In this document: one piece after another, positions 35,652-45,395 of the stretch | Layout: each line of letters starts with the position of its first letter | Position numbering within the stretch: the stretch's first letter is position 1 | The notes under the pieces: model-generated | The model's database searches: none | What the model was told of the DNA's origin: nothing | Seen by the model: only the letters and a program-made list of their open reading frames with translations | NCBI GenBank assembly: GCA_003022435.1 | Contig: PXUA01000015.1 | Coordinates: 62,001 to 126,000, forward strand | Source: Bacteroidetes bacterium SW_9_63_38 | GTDB lineage: Bacteria > Bacteroidota > Rhodothermia > Rhodothermales > Salinibacteraceae | Direction: 5' to 3' | Length of the DNA stretch: 64,000 nucleotides | Position numbers and translations under genes: made by a program

Positions 35652-36789
35652 ATGAAGAAGTACACCGACGACGAATTGGAATCCCTCGTCGAGCGCGTCG
35701 ATGCGCTCGGGGGTTATCTTTGACGTAGAAGGCCGCCGTATCACGATCAAGGAGTTGAACCAGGAGCGGATGGATCCGGACTTCTGGGACGATCCGGACC
35801 GGGCCCGTGAAATTGAGAAGCGGATTGCGCGGGAGGAAGAATGGATCGAGGCCTGGGAGGAGGTGAAAGCTCAGGCCGAGGATCTGGAGACCCTTCAGCT
35901 TCTGGCGGAGGAGGAAGATGAGGATCTTGAATCGGAAATTTTTGCCGAGGCCGAGGCGCTGGAGCGGAAACTCGATCGGCTGGAGATGCAGAGCCTTCTC
36001 GACGACCCGGACGACGAGCGCGACGCCATTCTCACTGTCAATCCCGGCGCGGGGGGGACTGAGAGCCAAGACTGGGCCGACATGCTCCTGCGCATGTATA
36101 TGCGCTGGGCCGAGCGCAACGATTATGAGGTGAAGATGGTGGCGTACCAGCCCGGCGAGGAGGCTGGGATCAAGAGCGCGACAATCACTGTGTCGGGAGA
36201 GTTCGCGTACGGACATCTCAAGAGCGAGTCTGGGGTGCACCGGCTCGTCCGCATCTCGCCGTTCGATGCCGATAGCCGCCGTCACACGTCGTTCGCCAGT
36301 GTGTTCGTGTACCCGGAGGTCGACGATAGCATCGATGTGGACCTGAGCGAAGGGACGATGGACTTCCAGACGTTCCGCTCCGGAGGCAAGGGGGGGCAGC
36401 ATGTGAATAAGGTCGACACTGGCGTGCGGCTCGTCTGGGAAGGAGAGCTTTCGAATGGGGAAGAGGTCGAAATTAGGGCCGAGTGTACCGAGGAGCGCAG
36501 CCAACTTCAGAACCGAAACCGGGCGGAGACGATGCTGCGAAGTCGCATCTATCAGCAGGAGCGCCAGATTCGAGAGCAGAAAAAGGAGCAGATCGAGAGT
36601 CAGAAGAAGAGCATTGAGTGGGGGAGTCAGATCCGTTCCTATGTCCTTCATCCCTACAAGATGGTGAACGACCATAGGACCGAGACGAAGATATCCAGCG
36701 TGGATGCGGTCCTCGATGGAGAAATCGACACGCTTATGAAAGAGTACCTCCTGATGGGACGGAAGGACCGCGACACCTCTCCCGCGTAG
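35652..36789 (+). CDS. prfB: Peptide chain release factor 2, expressed by programmed +1 frameshift
   Basis: RF2 recognises UGA and UAA stop codons and releases the finished peptide. Translation starts at the ATG at 35652 (MKKYTDDELESLVERVDALG), meets an in-frame TGA at 35721 and must shift +1 on CTT to continue with GAC GTA GAA. The joined product has 378 residues (bases 35652-35720 joined to 35722-36789). The anticodon-mimicking SPF motif is in VRISPFDADSRRH and the catalytic GGQ in RSGGKGGQHVNKVDTG. An annotation that starts only at 35701 in the second frame would be wrong. Family length and both motifs are standard. Confidence 0.97.
35709..35723 (+). promoter_or_regulatory. prfB programmed frameshift site
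   Basis: The sequence GGG GGT TAT CTT TGA, followed by C, is the classical RF2 autoregulatory site: an internal Shine-Dalgarno-like G-run pushes the ribosome, CTT is the slippery codon and TGA-C a poor terminator. When RF2 is scarce, ribosomes slip by +1 and make more RF2. The spacing between G-run and CTT is one base longer than in E. coli. Confidence 0.95.
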
Positions 36790-36850
36790 GGGGACAGGGG
36801 CGGACCGGGCTTCGCTGATTGGGAGAGTGCAATCTTTGGGCGAGGAGGCA

Positions 36851-36966
36851 TACCGATACGTGAAGCATACCGATACGTGAATAAGTTTCTAAAGACCGTT
36901 CTTTGCTTGCAACTACACGGTCCTCTATGATGGAAAATGGCTTACATATCTTCTCACGGATCGGTA
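36851..36966 (+). mobile_element. MITE-like element, family 2, copy B, with duplicated left end
   Basis: Bases 36868-36966 (99 bp) align with copy A at 3805-3957 read on the opposite strand: both begin TACCGATACGTGAATAAGTT and end with TTCTCACGGATCGGTA. Shared internal blocks include TGCTTGC..CTACAC and GGAAAATGG..TACATA. Copy B lacks about 55 internal bases. Its left end is duplicated as a tandem 17-base repeat (GCATACCGATACGTGAA, twice, from 36849). Both copies are intergenic. It has no coding capacity. Confidence 0.7.
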
Positions 36967-37174
36967 CCAGCGGTGCCAATTCGGTTCTGTCGGCTCCGAC
37001 GCACCTAGCTGTTGGCCCAGGCGCCGCATAGCACTGGGCCGGAAGTTGAACGGGGATTCAGGGGGGAGGGTCGAGTGGACTCCGGCTGCGAGTTCGATTT
37101 TAGAAACAACTGTCGCTAGGAGACGTTTTGGGCATCGGTATTAGTCACGAACCGAATATAGTGACGAACACCCA

Positions 37175-37199
37175 GGGTGGCGGTACGCCGCCCTTTTTT
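37175..37199 (+). terminator. Hairpin with T-run upstream of rimP (terminator or attenuator)
   Basis: GGGTGGCG and CGCCGCCC form an eight-base stem (one G-T pair) around a three-base loop, followed by six T. It ends 82 bases before the rimP start. It may end transcripts coming from prfB, or act as an attenuator in the leader of the rimP-nusA-infB operon, which in E. coli is controlled by NusA-dependent termination. Confidence 0.75.
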
Positions 37200-37281
37200 G
37201 TTCGGGGTTGGACGGCGTTGGCGTGAAGGAGAATGGCGACGCCTCCGGCCGCACGCACACCCGCTCGGTCCCCTGAGGCTT

Positions 37282-37749
37282 GTGAATCCTGCCCAACAAC
37301 AGATTGCCAATCGCGTCCACGAACTCACCGAGGAGGTGATTACTGGAACCAGTTATTTTCTGGTGGATGTGCAGGTGCGTGGACACAAGGGAACGCGGGT
37401 CGTGGAGGTATATATCGACTCCGCCGATGAGTTTGGGCACGATGACATTGCGGTGGTGAGCAAGGAGCTCGGCTTTTTGCTCGACGTAGAAGATGTGGTG
37501 GACGACAGTTACAAGCTGGAGGTGTCGTCTCCAGGCATCAAGCGTCCTCTGCAGATGCCGCAGCAGTATCAGAAGAACGTTGGACGGACCTTGCGCGTAC
37601 GTTACGAACGAGAAAGCGCCGAAGAGATCGTCGTCGGGGACTTGATGGATGCAACCGACGAAACGGTTGAGTTGCAACTGTCGTCCGGCGAACGGCTTGA
37701 ACTCCCATACCAGTCCATCACGCAGGCCCGCGTTGAACTCCCGTGGTAA
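37282..37749 (+). CDS. rimP: Ribosome maturation factor RimP
   Basis: RimP assists 30S subunit assembly. The product (155 aa) starts at the GTG at 37282 (NPAQQQIANRVHELTEEVIT); bases before it encode Arg/Pro-rich sequence with no similarity. Family features are YFLVDVQVRGHKGTRVVEVY, DVEDVVDDSYKLEVSSPGIK (the SSPG-I-R/K motif is diagnostic) and a C-terminal Sm-like barrel. It is the first gene of the rimP-nusA-infB-rbfA-truB-ribF-rpsO series, whose order is strongly conserved in bacteria. Confidence 0.93.
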   Translation: MNPAQQQIANRVHELTEEVITGTSYFLVDVQVRGHKGTRVVEVYIDSADEFGHDDIAVVSKELGFLLDVEDVVDDSYKLEVSSPGIKRPLQMPQQYQKNVGRTLRVRYERESAEEIVVGDLMDATDETVELQLSSGERLELPYQSITQARVELPW

Positions 37750-37815
37750 CGTGCTTTTGCGCCGAGGCGTCGGCTGGAGGGCTGCTTTTTATCAACAGGA
37801 CGAACGTGTTCATTT

Positions 37816-39432
37816 ATGCGAAGCGAAGACCTCGTTTCCTCTTTCGGAGAGATTGCCCGCGCGAAAGACATTGACCGGGACACCTTGCAGATCATTGTTG
37901 AGGATGTCTTTCGGGCCATGCTCCGCAAGCGGTACGGGTCGGACGAAGCCTTCGAGATTATCTTCAACCCCGAGCAGGGCGACATTCAGATTCTCCACAT
38001 TCAAGAGGTTGTCGGGGACTGGGACCTCGTCGATCCGGTGACGGAGATCAAGGTGTCCGACGCCCAGGGGATTGATGAGGGATTTGGGGTAGGAGACGAG
38101 GTCGCCAGCGAGCTCGATATCAGTGACTTCGGCCGTCGGGCCGTCATGACCGCCCGGCAGACGTTCCGTCAGCGCATTCGGGACATCGAAAAAGAGCAGG
38201 TGTACGAGGAGTACACCGAGCAAATTGGGGAGATTGTCGTCGGCGAGATCTATCAAGTGCGCCGGCACGAGACGCTATTGATGCACGAAGACACCGAGCT
38301 GGTTCTGCCAAAGAACGAACAGATTCCGGGGGATCACTATCGGAAAGGCAATATGCTGCGATCGGTCGTGAAGGAGGTTCGTCGCGATGCGGGGAGCGAC
38401 CCGCAGGTGGTCGTGAGCCGCACGTCTCCGGTATTTATGGAGCGGCTTTTCGAGGTGGAGGTCCCGGAGGTGTACGATGGCCTCGTCGAAATCAAGAAGG
38501 TGGCTCGGATTCCGGGCGATCGAGCAAAGGTGGCCGTTACGAGTCACGACGAGAAGGTGGACCCTGTCGGGGCATGTGTCGGGGTGAAGGGTGTTCGGAT
38601 TCACGCCGTCGTTCGGGAGCTCTCGAACGAGAACATCGACGTAATGGAGTGGTCCGACGACCCGAAGGAGCTGATTTCCCGGGCGCTGTCGCCCGCGGAA
38701 CCGACAAGCGTGACCCTCAACGAAGAGGCCGAGCCGCCGCGGGCTCGCGTCGAGGTCGTTGCTGACGAGGTGAGTCAGGCCATCGGCAAGCGTGGAGTCA
38801 ACATCAAGCTCGCCTCCCAGCTCACGGGCTTCGAGATCGATGTCTACCGGGAGATCCCGGCCGACGAAGAAGACATCGACATTGAGCAGTTCGGGGATGA
38901 GCTGAACGAAGAGACGATCAACAAACTGAAGCACATTGGCTGCGACACCGGAAAGGCAGTGCTGGAGCTGTCGGCGGACGCGTTGTCGCGTCGGGCCGAC
39001 CTTGACAAGGAGACGGCCGAGCGGGTGCTCGACATCATCCAGACGGAGTTCGAAAAGGGACCCGGCATTATCGAATCGATTCGGAACGGTCGCTTTACGG
39101 TCGAATCTGTGGGGCAGACCGACACGGCCGACACAGCCGACGGGGCTGCACCGACCGACACGACTACCACTACAACATCTGCCTCAACCGAATCAATGGT
39201 GGCGGATGAGCCGGAGACCTCCGCGGCGCCTTCTGAAGATGAAACCATTGAGGAAGAAGCCGTCTCCGCGACGGCCGACAACGCGGAGGCTGTTGCCGAG
39301 GAGGCTGAAGAAGAAGACATTGCTGCCGACACGACGGCGGACGACCAGACGGATGAAGAGACTGACGTTTCGGAGGAGACTGAGGCGTCCGAGTCGGAAC
39401 CCGTGACGAAGGAATCCGAAGTACAGTCGTAG
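37816..39432 (+). CDS. nusA: Transcription termination/antitermination factor NusA
   Basis: The 538-residue RNA polymerase-binding factor promotes pausing, termination and antitermination. Domains in order are the N-terminal polymerase-binding region (1 to about 130, MRSEDLVSSFGEIARAKDID), an S1 domain (about 135-200), two KH domains (about 230-350, with VGACVGVKGVRIHAVVRELS and SQAIGKRGVNIKLASQLTGF), and a helical hairpin domain (LKHIGCDTGKAVLELSADAL). The last 100 residues are Asp/Glu/Thr-rich and low-complexity, a halophilic extension. It lies 66 bases after rimP. Confidence 0.96.
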   Translation: MRSEDLVSSFGEIARAKDIDRDTLQIIVEDVFRAMLRKRYGSDEAFEIIFNPEQGDIQILHIQEVVGDWDLVDPVTEIKVSDAQGIDEGFGVGDEVASELDISDFGRRAVMTARQTFRQRIRDIEKEQVYEEYTEQIGEIVVGEIYQVRRHETLLMHEDTELVLPKNEQIPGDHYRKGNMLRSVVKEVRRDAGSDPQVVVSRTSPVFMERLFEVEVPEVYDGLVEIKKVARIPGDRAKVAVTSHDEKVDPVGACVGVKGVRIHAVVRELSNENIDVMEWSDDPKELISRALSPAEPTSVTLNEEAEPPRARVEVVADEVSQAIGKRGVNIKLASQLTGFEIDVYREIPADEEDIDIEQFGDELNEETINKLKHIGCDTGKAVLELSADALSRRADLDKETAERVLDIIQTEFEKGPGIIESIRNGRFTVESVGQTDTADTADGAAPTDTTTTTTSASTESMVADEPETSAAPSEDETIEEEAVSATADNAEAVAEEAEEEDIAADTTADDQTDEETDVSEETEASESEPVTKESEVQS

Positions 39433-39626
39433 CGGTCCTTGGTCCGAAAAGCATCACGCACGGAGCTGACAGCGATCAACCGATGAGGAGCCGTAGCCCC
39501 ACCATTGTTTTCTAGTTGTTGAAAGGTTTCCAGCATGGGACACATGGCGCACCGCTAGATCCGTCTGCGTTTTGTCCGGACGATTTCCCGTTCCGCAGAC
39601 AGACTTGAGTAACAACTTATTTCTAC

Positions 39627-42600
39627 ATGGCGACTACGGAGCAAGAAACATTTGAGAAGCGCCTCTTCAAGGTGGCTCGAGAGTTGAATATCTCCACCGA
39701 TCGGGTTGTGGAGTACCTTGAGGAGCACGACTACGAGGATGCGCTCACGGGGAGTGGGTTCAACGCCTCGATTGTGGACGAGGAGGCGTACCTGGTTCTG
39801 CGAAACGAGTTTGCCGACGACGCAGAGGCGGCTTCCCGCATCCGGGAGCTCCGTTCGGAGACGGATGGCGGCGAGTCCGAGCGTGACGAAGTGGCTACTC
39901 TCGACGAGGAGCAGGAGGCGGAGGCGACCGAAGACGCAGCGGCCGAAGAATCTGCGCCCGATGCGGCCGAATCGGACACATCCGGGACGGCCACCACGGA
40001 CGAGGCGGAGGCGGACGCTGAACCGAGCACCGACGCGGAGGCAGAGGGTGCGGCCGAGTCGGCGGAGATGGACGAGAAACCTGCTCCGATGGAGACGGAA
40101 GTGGATGCAGAGGGGGCCCCAGCGTCGATGGAAGCGGATGACGCGGAGGGAGACGCGGACGAGACTGCGGCTGATGACGCCGCATCGTCTCCCGGTAAGA
40201 CCGACGCGGAAGATACAGAAGATGCGGTTGCCGACACCGACGAGACCGAGGCGCCCACGCCCGACGCGGACGCGGACGACGAGGTCGTCGCGACGGAAGA
40301 AGACGCTGCAGAGGACGAAGTGTCCGCGGGAGCAGCGCCCGCCTCGGAGACGGAGGCCGACGGGCAGGCCGCCTCTCAAGAGGGGGCGGAGTCCGAGGAC
40401 GAGGAGACGGCCTCCGATGCCGATGCCTCCGAGGCCGACTCGACTACGGATGCAGAAACGGACGCTTCTGCAGAGACGGCGGCTGAAGATGCCGACGCCG
40501 AGGATGCTGACGCGGAAAAAGCCTCCAGCACGCTCAAGGCGAATCGGTACCGTCTCAGCGGCACGCAGGTCGTTGACAAAGTGGACGTTAACCGAAGCCA
40601 GCGTCCCAAGCGCAAGCGCAAGCGCAAGGACAAGGACGATGAGGACGACAGCAAGGAGAAATCTAAGAAGAAAGATAAGAAGAAGCAGAAAAAGAAGAAG
40701 CAGAAGAAAAACAAAAAGAAGAAGGGAGGTGGCAAAGATCCCGACGAGGAAGATGTCGAACAGACCATTCAGGAAACCCTGCAGGAGTTGGAGCAGGGCG
40801 CCAGTCGAGAGCGTCAGCGTCGCCGCCGCCGCCGCCGCAAGCGCCACGAAGAAGAGCGCAAGCGCCGCCGGGAGCGCCGTAAGGAACAGGAAGATGTCAT
40901 TGAGGTCACGGAGTATGTCACGACCGGCGAGCTCGCCAACCTCATGGGCGAGCCCGTGAGTGATCTGATCGACACGCTGTTCGAGGCCGGCATGATGGTC
41001 TCGATCAACCAGCGGCTTGATCAGGAAACCATTGAGTTTGTCGTCGACGAATACGACATGGAGGCGCAGTTCGTCGACGAGTTCGGCGAAGGCGTCGTGG
41101 AGATCGAAGAGGACGATCCGGAAGACCTCGAGACGCGGGCTCCGGTTGTCACCGTCATGGGGCACGTGGACCACGGGAAGACGTCGCTTCTCGACCATAT
41201 CCGGAACGCAAATGTTGTGGCGGGGGAGGAAGGTGGAATTACGCAGCACATCGGTGCCCACCACGTGGAGCTTACCGACCACGAGGACGCGGCGATTACC
41301 TTCCTCGACACGCCTGGGCACGAGGCCTTCACGGCGATGCGAGCTCGTGGCGCCAAGGCGACCGACATAGTCATTCTGGTCGTGGCGGCCGACGATTCGG
41401 TGATGCCGCGGACCATTGAGGCGATTAACCACGCCCAGGCCGCGGATGTGCCGATCCTCGTTGCCATCAACAAGATGGACAAGCGCGAGTCCGACGCGGA
41501 GCGGGTGCGGGCTGAACTGGCCGAGCACAACGTGCTGGTTGAGGAGTACGGCGGCGATGTTCAGGCGGCTGAGGTCTCTGCGAAGACAGGCCAAGGCATC
41601 GATGACTTGCTGGAGAAGGTGGTGCTGCAGTCTGAAATTATGGAACTGCAGGCCAACCCGAACCGAGAAGCCTCCGGCGTGGTTATCGAGAGCCGGCTCG
41701 AAAAGGGACGTGGAAACGTCATCACGGTGCTCGTGCAGAACGGCACGCTCGAAATCAACGATCCGTTTATTGCCGGGCAGCACAGTGGAAGCGTGCGGGC
41801 GATGTTCAACGAGCGCGACAACAAGATTGAGAAGGTTGGTCCGTCCCAGCCGGGATTGGTACTCGGCTGCGACGGCTCTCCGGAAGTGGGGGACCAGTTC
41901 GTCGTCATGGACGACGAGGGTGAAGCCCGTGACTTGGCGCAGGAGCGGCAGCGGATTCACCGCGAACAGGAGCTCCGTCGGAAGAGTCAGGTGTCGCTCG
42001 ATCAGGTCAGCCGGAAGATGGCCGAGGGCGAATTCCACGAGCTCAACCTTATCGTGAAGGCCGACGTGGGGGGATCTGTCGAAGCCCTGTCCGACGCGCT
42101 CCTCAAGCTGAGGACCGACGAAGTTGCCGTCAACATCATTCACAGCGGCGTGGGGGCGATTACCGAAAGCGACGTGATGCTGGCTCGTGCGTCCGACGCC
42201 ATTATTCTTGGATTCCAGGTTCGCCCGACTTCGGGGGCCCGAGATGCGGCGAATCGAGAGGATGTCGACATTCGCACGTACTCGGTTATCTACGCGGCGA
42301 TTGAGGACGTTCGCGACGCGCTCGAAGGCCTTCTGTCCCCGGAGCGCCGTGAAGAAACGAAGGGCCGTGCCGAGGTGCGCCAGACGTTCAGTGTCCCGGA
42401 CGTGGGCACAGTGGCCGGATGCTACGTTACGGAGGGCACGGTGAACCGCAATCACCGCATCCGGGTGGTTCGCGAGGGAGTGGTCCAATACGAGGGCGAC
42501 ATCTCGTCGCTCAAGCGCTTCGATGAGGACGTAAAAGAAGTGCAGAACGGCTACGAGTGCGGGATCGCCATCGAAAACTACGACGACATCGAAGAGGATG

Positions 42601-42656
42601 ACGAGCTTGAGACCTACGTCGTCGTTGAAGAGAAGCGGACCCTAGAAGAGGTCTAG
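39627..42656 (+). CDS. infB: Translation initiation factor IF-2
   Basis: The 1009-residue GTPase delivers initiator fMet-tRNA to the 30S subunit and promotes subunit joining. An IF2_N helical domain (residues 1-40, [20 protein letters not shown]) is followed by about 280 very acidic residues, then a short Lys/Arg-only stretch (about 325-370) and the DDQ-type second N domain ([20 protein letters not shown]). The G domain starts near 510 with [19 protein letters not shown]3 is [10 protein letters not shown] and G4 INKMDK. C-terminal domains follow in normal order. The extreme switch from an acidic to a basic linker is unusual and makes the protein over 100 residues longer than E. coli IF-2. Confidence 0.97.
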   Translation: MATTEQETFEKRLFKVARELNISTDRVVEYLEEHDYEDALTGSGFNASIVDEEAYLVLRNEFADDAEAASRIRELRSETDGGESERDEVATLDEEQEAEATEDAAAEESAPDAAESDTSGTATTDEAEADAEPSTDAEAEGAAESAEMDEKPAPMETEVDAEGAPASMEADDAEGDADETAADDAASSPGKTDAEDTEDAVADTDETEAPTPDADADDEVVATEEDAAEDEVSAGAAPASETEADGQAASQEGAESEDEETASDADASEADSTTDAETDASAETAAEDADAEDADAEKASSTLKANRYRLSGTQVVDKVDVNRSQRPKRKRKRKDKDDEDDSKEKSKKKDKKKQKKKKQKKNKKKKGGGKDPDEEDVEQTIQETLQELEQGASRERQRRRRRRRKRHEEERKRRRERRKEQEDVIEVTEYVTTGELANLMGEPVSDLIDTLFEAGMMVSINQRLDQETIEFVVDEYDMEAQFVDEFGEGVVEIEEDDPEDLETRAPVVTVMGHVDHGKTSLLDHIRNANVVAGEEGGITQHIGAHHVELTDHEDAAITFLDTPGHEAFTAMRARGAKATDIVILVVAADDSVMPRTIEAINHAQAADVPILVAINKMDKRESDAERVRAELAEHNVLVEEYGGDVQAAEVSAKTGQGIDDLLEKVVLQSEIMELQANPNREASGVVIESRLEKGRGNVITVLVQNGTLEINDPFIAGQHSGSVRAMFNERDNKIEKVGPSQPGLVLGCDGSPEVGDQFVVMDDEGEARDLAQERQRIHREQELRRKSQVSLDQVSRKMAEGEFHELNLIVKADVGGSVEALSDALLKLRTDEVAVNIIHSGVGAITESDVMLARASDAIILGFQVRPTSGARDAANREDVDIRTYSVIYAAIEDVRDALEGLLSPERREETKGRAEVRQTFSVPDVGTVAGCYVTEGTVNRNHRIRVVREGVVQYEGDISSLKRFDEDVKEVQNGYECGIAIENYDDIEEDDELETYVVVEEKRTLEEV

Positions 42657-42668
42657 GAGGGTTTGTCG

Positions 42669-42695
42669 GGAGAGACGGGTAGGCCTCGTCTCTCC
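42669..42695 (+). other. Hairpin between infB and rbfA
   Basis: GGAGAGACG and CGTCTCTCC form a perfect nine-base stem with a nine-base loop just after the infB stop. There is no T-tract, so it is more likely an mRNA-processing or stability element than a terminator; the operon presumably continues into rbfA. Confidence 0.55.
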
Positions 42696-42736
42696 TCTGA
42701 AACTGCGGTTGTTTTCGCATCCACCCGACCTCGATC

Positions 42737-43129
42737 ATGAGTATCTACACCGAACGCGTGGCTGAGCTGGTTCAACGAGAGGTGGCTCGCATTCTCCAGC
42801 GGGAATACTCGGATCAGCTCCAGCCGATGGTGACCATCACCCGCGCCCGAATGACGGGGGACCTATCGATCGCTTACGTCTACGCCAGCGTCATGGGGGA
42901 CGACTCCGAGCAGCGGGAGGCGACCTTCAAACAACTGAAGGCCCTGACGCCGGAGATCCGCGATCAGTTGGCCTCCCGAATCCGGCATAAGGTGAAGGAA
43001 ATTCCAGAACTCAAATTTTTCCTGGACGAATCCATGCAGCGGGCGAAGCGGATGGAAAACCTCTTCGACCGTATCCGGGAAGAGCGAGAGCATCGGGAGT
43101 CAAAGGAAGACTCCGATGATATCGCGTAG
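42737..43129 (+). CDS. rbfA: Ribosome-binding factor A
   Basis: The 130-residue protein binds the 30S subunit during late 16S rRNA maturation. Its single KH-like domain is recognisable from the start ([20 protein letters not shown]), [14 protein letters not shown] and the C-terminal [20 protein letters not shown], which is the diagnostic RbfA end. Length is typical. It lies between infB and truB as in many bacteria. Confidence 0.95.
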   Translation: MSIYTERVAELVQREVARILQREYSDQLQPMVTITRARMTGDLSIAYVYASVMGDDSEQREATFKQLKALTPEIRDQLASRIRHKVKEIPELKFFLDESMQRAKRMENLFDRIREEREHRESKEDSDDIA

Positions 43130-43167
43130 CACACGTCTTTTTTCGCCACTGTTATTCCGTCGCACCC

Positions 43168-43923
43168 TTGTCTTCCAGTGCTGCCCAGCGAGAGATTCCG
43201 CCTCACCTCGTGTACCAGGCGTCGTCGCTCCCCTTGTCGCTCAACGACGGCGCAGTACTTCTCGTCGACAAGCCGACGGGGGCCACGTCGTTCGATGTCG
43301 TAAAAGCTGTTCGGGGGCGGGCTGGCCCGTCGAAAGTCGGTCACGCCGGCACCCTCGACCCGATGGCGACAGGGCTCCTGATTATCCTGGTTGCTCGTCC
43401 CGCGACGCGGTTGCAAGAGGCGTTCATGCATCTGCCCAAAACCTACGAAGGGACGATGCGATTGGGCGAGCGGACCCCGTCCCTCGACACGGAAACGGAG
43501 GTGGAAGAGCACGTCGACGTTTCGCACCTGTCGTTTGAGGACATTGCTGCCGTCCGCGACTCGTTTACGGGCCAGATTAATCAGACTCCGCCCATGTATT
43601 CGGCGGTGGAGGTGGACGGCGAGCCGCTCTACAAGAAGGCGCGTCGCGGCGAGACGGTCGAACGAGCGCCCCGGCAGGTGCGAATCGATCGGTTCGAGCT
43701 GCGGGACTGGACGCCACCGGATCTGACCTTTGCGATTGACTGCTCGAAGGGGACGTACATTCGCAGTCTCGCTCGGGACGTGGGAGCGGCGTTGGACGTC
43801 GGGGCTCATCTCGCGGCGCTGCGTCGCACCGCCATCGGCGAGCACCGGGCGGCGGACGCCTGGCCCCTTCCTGCGCTCAAGGATGCTCTTTCAGAAGCGA
43901 CGACGGACCCTGATGAATCGTGA
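43168..43923 (+). CDS. truB: tRNA pseudouridine-55 synthase
   Basis: TruB converts U55 in the T-loop of tRNAs to pseudouridine. The 251-residue product carries LLVDKPTGATSFDVVKAVRG, then KVGHAGTLDPMATGLLIILV, where the Asp of GTLDP is the catalytic nucleophile, and DCSKGTYIRSLARDVGAALD. No ATG lies near the start; the TTG at 43168 (SSSAAQREIPPHLVYQ) or the GTG at 43210 (VYQASSLPLS) are the candidates and the choice is open. The stop overlaps ribF by 11 bases, which implies translational coupling. The C-terminus is short, lacking a PUA domain. Confidence 0.93.
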   Translation: MSSSAAQREIPPHLVYQASSLPLSLNDGAVLLVDKPTGATSFDVVKAVRGRAGPSKVGHAGTLDPMATGLLIILVARPATRLQEAFMHLPKTYEGTMRLGERTPSLDTETEVEEHVDVSHLSFEDIAAVRDSFTGQINQTPPMYSAVEVDGEPLYKKARRGETVERAPRQVRIDRFELRDWTPPDLTFAIDCSKGTYIRSLARDVGAALDVGAHLAALRRTAIGEHRAADAWPLPALKDALSEATTDPDES

Positions 43924-44848
43924 GTTCGGCTGGGACAACATTGCGCGTGACGACCGGTCGGTGGTAACGGTGGGAACGTTCGACGGAGTGCACCGGGGCC
44001 ACAAGGTGATCGTGGACCACCTGCTGGAGCGGGCGCATCAGCGTGGCGGACCGAGTACGCTGGTGTCGTTCGACCCGCATCCGCGATCGGTGGTGCGCGA
44101 GCAGGAGGTGCCTCTCCTCACGACGGTCGAAGAGCGGGCGGCAATCCTCGAGGATATGGGCCTCGACCGGTTCGTCGTCATTCCCTTCTCGACGGAGTTT
44201 GCCAAGAAGGCCCCCGAGGCGTATGTGGAGGACGTGCTCGTGGAGCGTATCGGGCTGCAAGAAATTACCGTGGGCTACGACCATCAGTTCGGTCGCAAGC
44301 GGGCCGGGGACGTGGATCTTCTGCGCGAGTGCGGCGACCGGTTTGGATTCACGGTGGATGTCATTTCCTCGCAGAAGGTGGACCAGGACGTTGTGTCGTC
44401 ACGGCGCATCCGGTCTGTGCTCACGGAGGAGGGGGACGTAGAGCGGGCGGCGGACCTGCTGGGGCGTCCGTACGAACTGCATGGCACGGTGGCGCGGGGG
44501 GAGGGGCGAGGCCGCGAGATCGGATTTCCGACGGCCAACATTGCCCTCGACGACCCGCGCAAACTGGTGCCAAAGCGAGGGGTGTACGCTACGCTTGTGA
44601 CGACGCCCGACGGCACCACGCGCGGGGGGATGATGAACATTGGGCGCCGTCCCACCTTCGACGAGATGGAGGTGACGGCAGAGGTGCATGTGTTTGATTT
44701 TGAGGGGGATCTCTACGGGGAACGTCTCTCTGTTCAGTTCCTGCAAAGATTGCGCGACGAGCAAAAATTTGATTCCGCAGATGCGCTGGCCATGCAACTT
44801 TCGGAAGACGAACGTCATTGCAGAGCCATTGTAGAAGAGCTTGGCTAA
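43913..44848 (+). CDS. ribF: Bifunctional riboflavin kinase / FAD synthetase
   Basis: RibF makes FMN and FAD from riboflavin. The 311-residue product begins at an ATG inside the end of truB. The N-terminal adenylyltransferase half has VVTVGTFDGVHRGHKVIVDH (the HxGH-like motif) and the SSRRIRSVL segment; the C-terminal kinase half has GRPYELHGTVARGEGRGREI, GFPTANIAL and GMMNIGRRPTF, all standard. The truB-ribF-rpsO order is conserved in many bacteria. Confidence 0.96.
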   Translation: MNREFGWDNIARDDRSVVTVGTFDGVHRGHKVIVDHLLERAHQRGGPSTLVSFDPHPRSVVREQEVPLLTTVEERAAILEDMGLDRFVVIPFSTEFAKKAPEAYVEDVLVERIGLQEITVGYDHQFGRKRAGDVDLLRECGDRFGFTVDVISSQKVDQDVVSSRRIRSVLTEEGDVERAADLLGRPYELHGTVARGEGRGREIGFPTANIALDDPRKLVPKRGVYATLVTTPDGTTRGGMMNIGRRPTFDEMEVTAEVHVFDFEGDLYGERLSVQFLQRLRDEQKFDSADALAMQLSEDERHCRAIVEELG

Positions 44849-44952
44849 TCCTCAGGATCGTCCCTTCCGAGGGCGGGACGATTTCCGACCGGATTGGTCG
44901 AGGATCCTCCGCGACGCCCTCGGCGGTTATCGCGGTTTCTTCTTTAGCATGG

Positions 44953-44958
44953 TATAAT
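44953..44958 (+). promoter_or_regulatory. Candidate -10 element of rpsO
   Basis: A perfect TATAAT stands 25 bases upstream of the rpsO start codon, in an AT-richer patch after ribF. The expected -35 position has no good match, so this is a candidate only. An own promoter would be consistent with the high demand for S15. Confidence 0.4.
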
Positions 44959-44982
44959 CTAAAGAGGTACCCACACCGCACA

Positions 44983-45249
44983 ATGATTACAAAAGAAGAG
45001 ACGCAGGAACTCATCGACGACTACGGCAACGGCCCCGACGATACGGGGACGGCCGAGGTGCAAATCGCCATTTTCACGAAGCGCATTGAGCGCCTGACGG
45101 AGCACCTGAAGGATCACCCCAATGACAATTCGACCCGGCACGGCTTGCTGAATCTCGTGGGGAAGCGTCGTGCCCTGCTCAACTATCTCGAGGAGAATGA
45201 GATCGAGCGATACCGAGAGATTGTTGAAGATCTCGACCTCCGGAAGTAA
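44983..45249 (+). CDS. rpsO: 30S ribosomal protein S15
   Basis: The 88-residue protein binds the 16S rRNA central domain early in 30S assembly. It shows the family segments TGTAEVQIAIFTKRIERLTE, HLKDHPNDNSTRHGLLNLVG and KRRALLNYLEENEIERYREI, and full family length. It is followed by a terminator and by pnp, the standard rpsO-pnp arrangement. Confidence 0.98.
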   Translation: MITKEETQELIDDYGNGPDDTGTAEVQIAIFTKRIERLTEHLKDHPNDNSTRHGLLNLVGKRRALLNYLEENEIERYREIVEDLDLRK

Positions 45250-45263
45250 CGGATCAAGTGGTC

Positions 45264-45294
45264 GGCGCCCTGAACGGTTCGGGGCGCCATTTTT
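45264..45294 (+). terminator. Terminator between rpsO and pnp
   Basis: GGCGCCC (45264-45270) pairs with GGGCGCC (45282-45288) around an 11-base loop, followed by five T. It starts 15 bases after the rpsO stop. Confidence 0.85.
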
Positions 45295-45395
45295 GTAGAA
45301 CAAGGCGTCCTGCTTGAGTGGTGAGCCCGACGGCGTGTTGGGCGGAAAGGCACGGGTCGCCCTTCGCAATTTGTTGACGAAGATGATAGAGTTTT

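Larger units (their letters stand above)
36790..37281. other. 492-bp region between prfB and rimP
   Basis: The region holds the second family 2 MITE-like element (36851-36966) and a terminator-like hairpin (37175-37199). Between 36967 and 37140 I see no gene. Since rimP starts a translation operon, the main promoter of that operon is expected here. Confidence 0.5.

Noticed and set aside
40600-40740. Repetitive AAG/AAA stretch, considered as a simple repeat or CRISPR-like array
   Set aside because: It is the lysine-rich linker of IF-2 in frame, with no spacer structure.
39555-42488. A 977-codon open frame antisense to infB
   Set aside because: It mirrors the acidic/basic repeats of IF-2; its translation is Leu/Arg/Val-rich with no motif, a common shadow in GC-rich genes.
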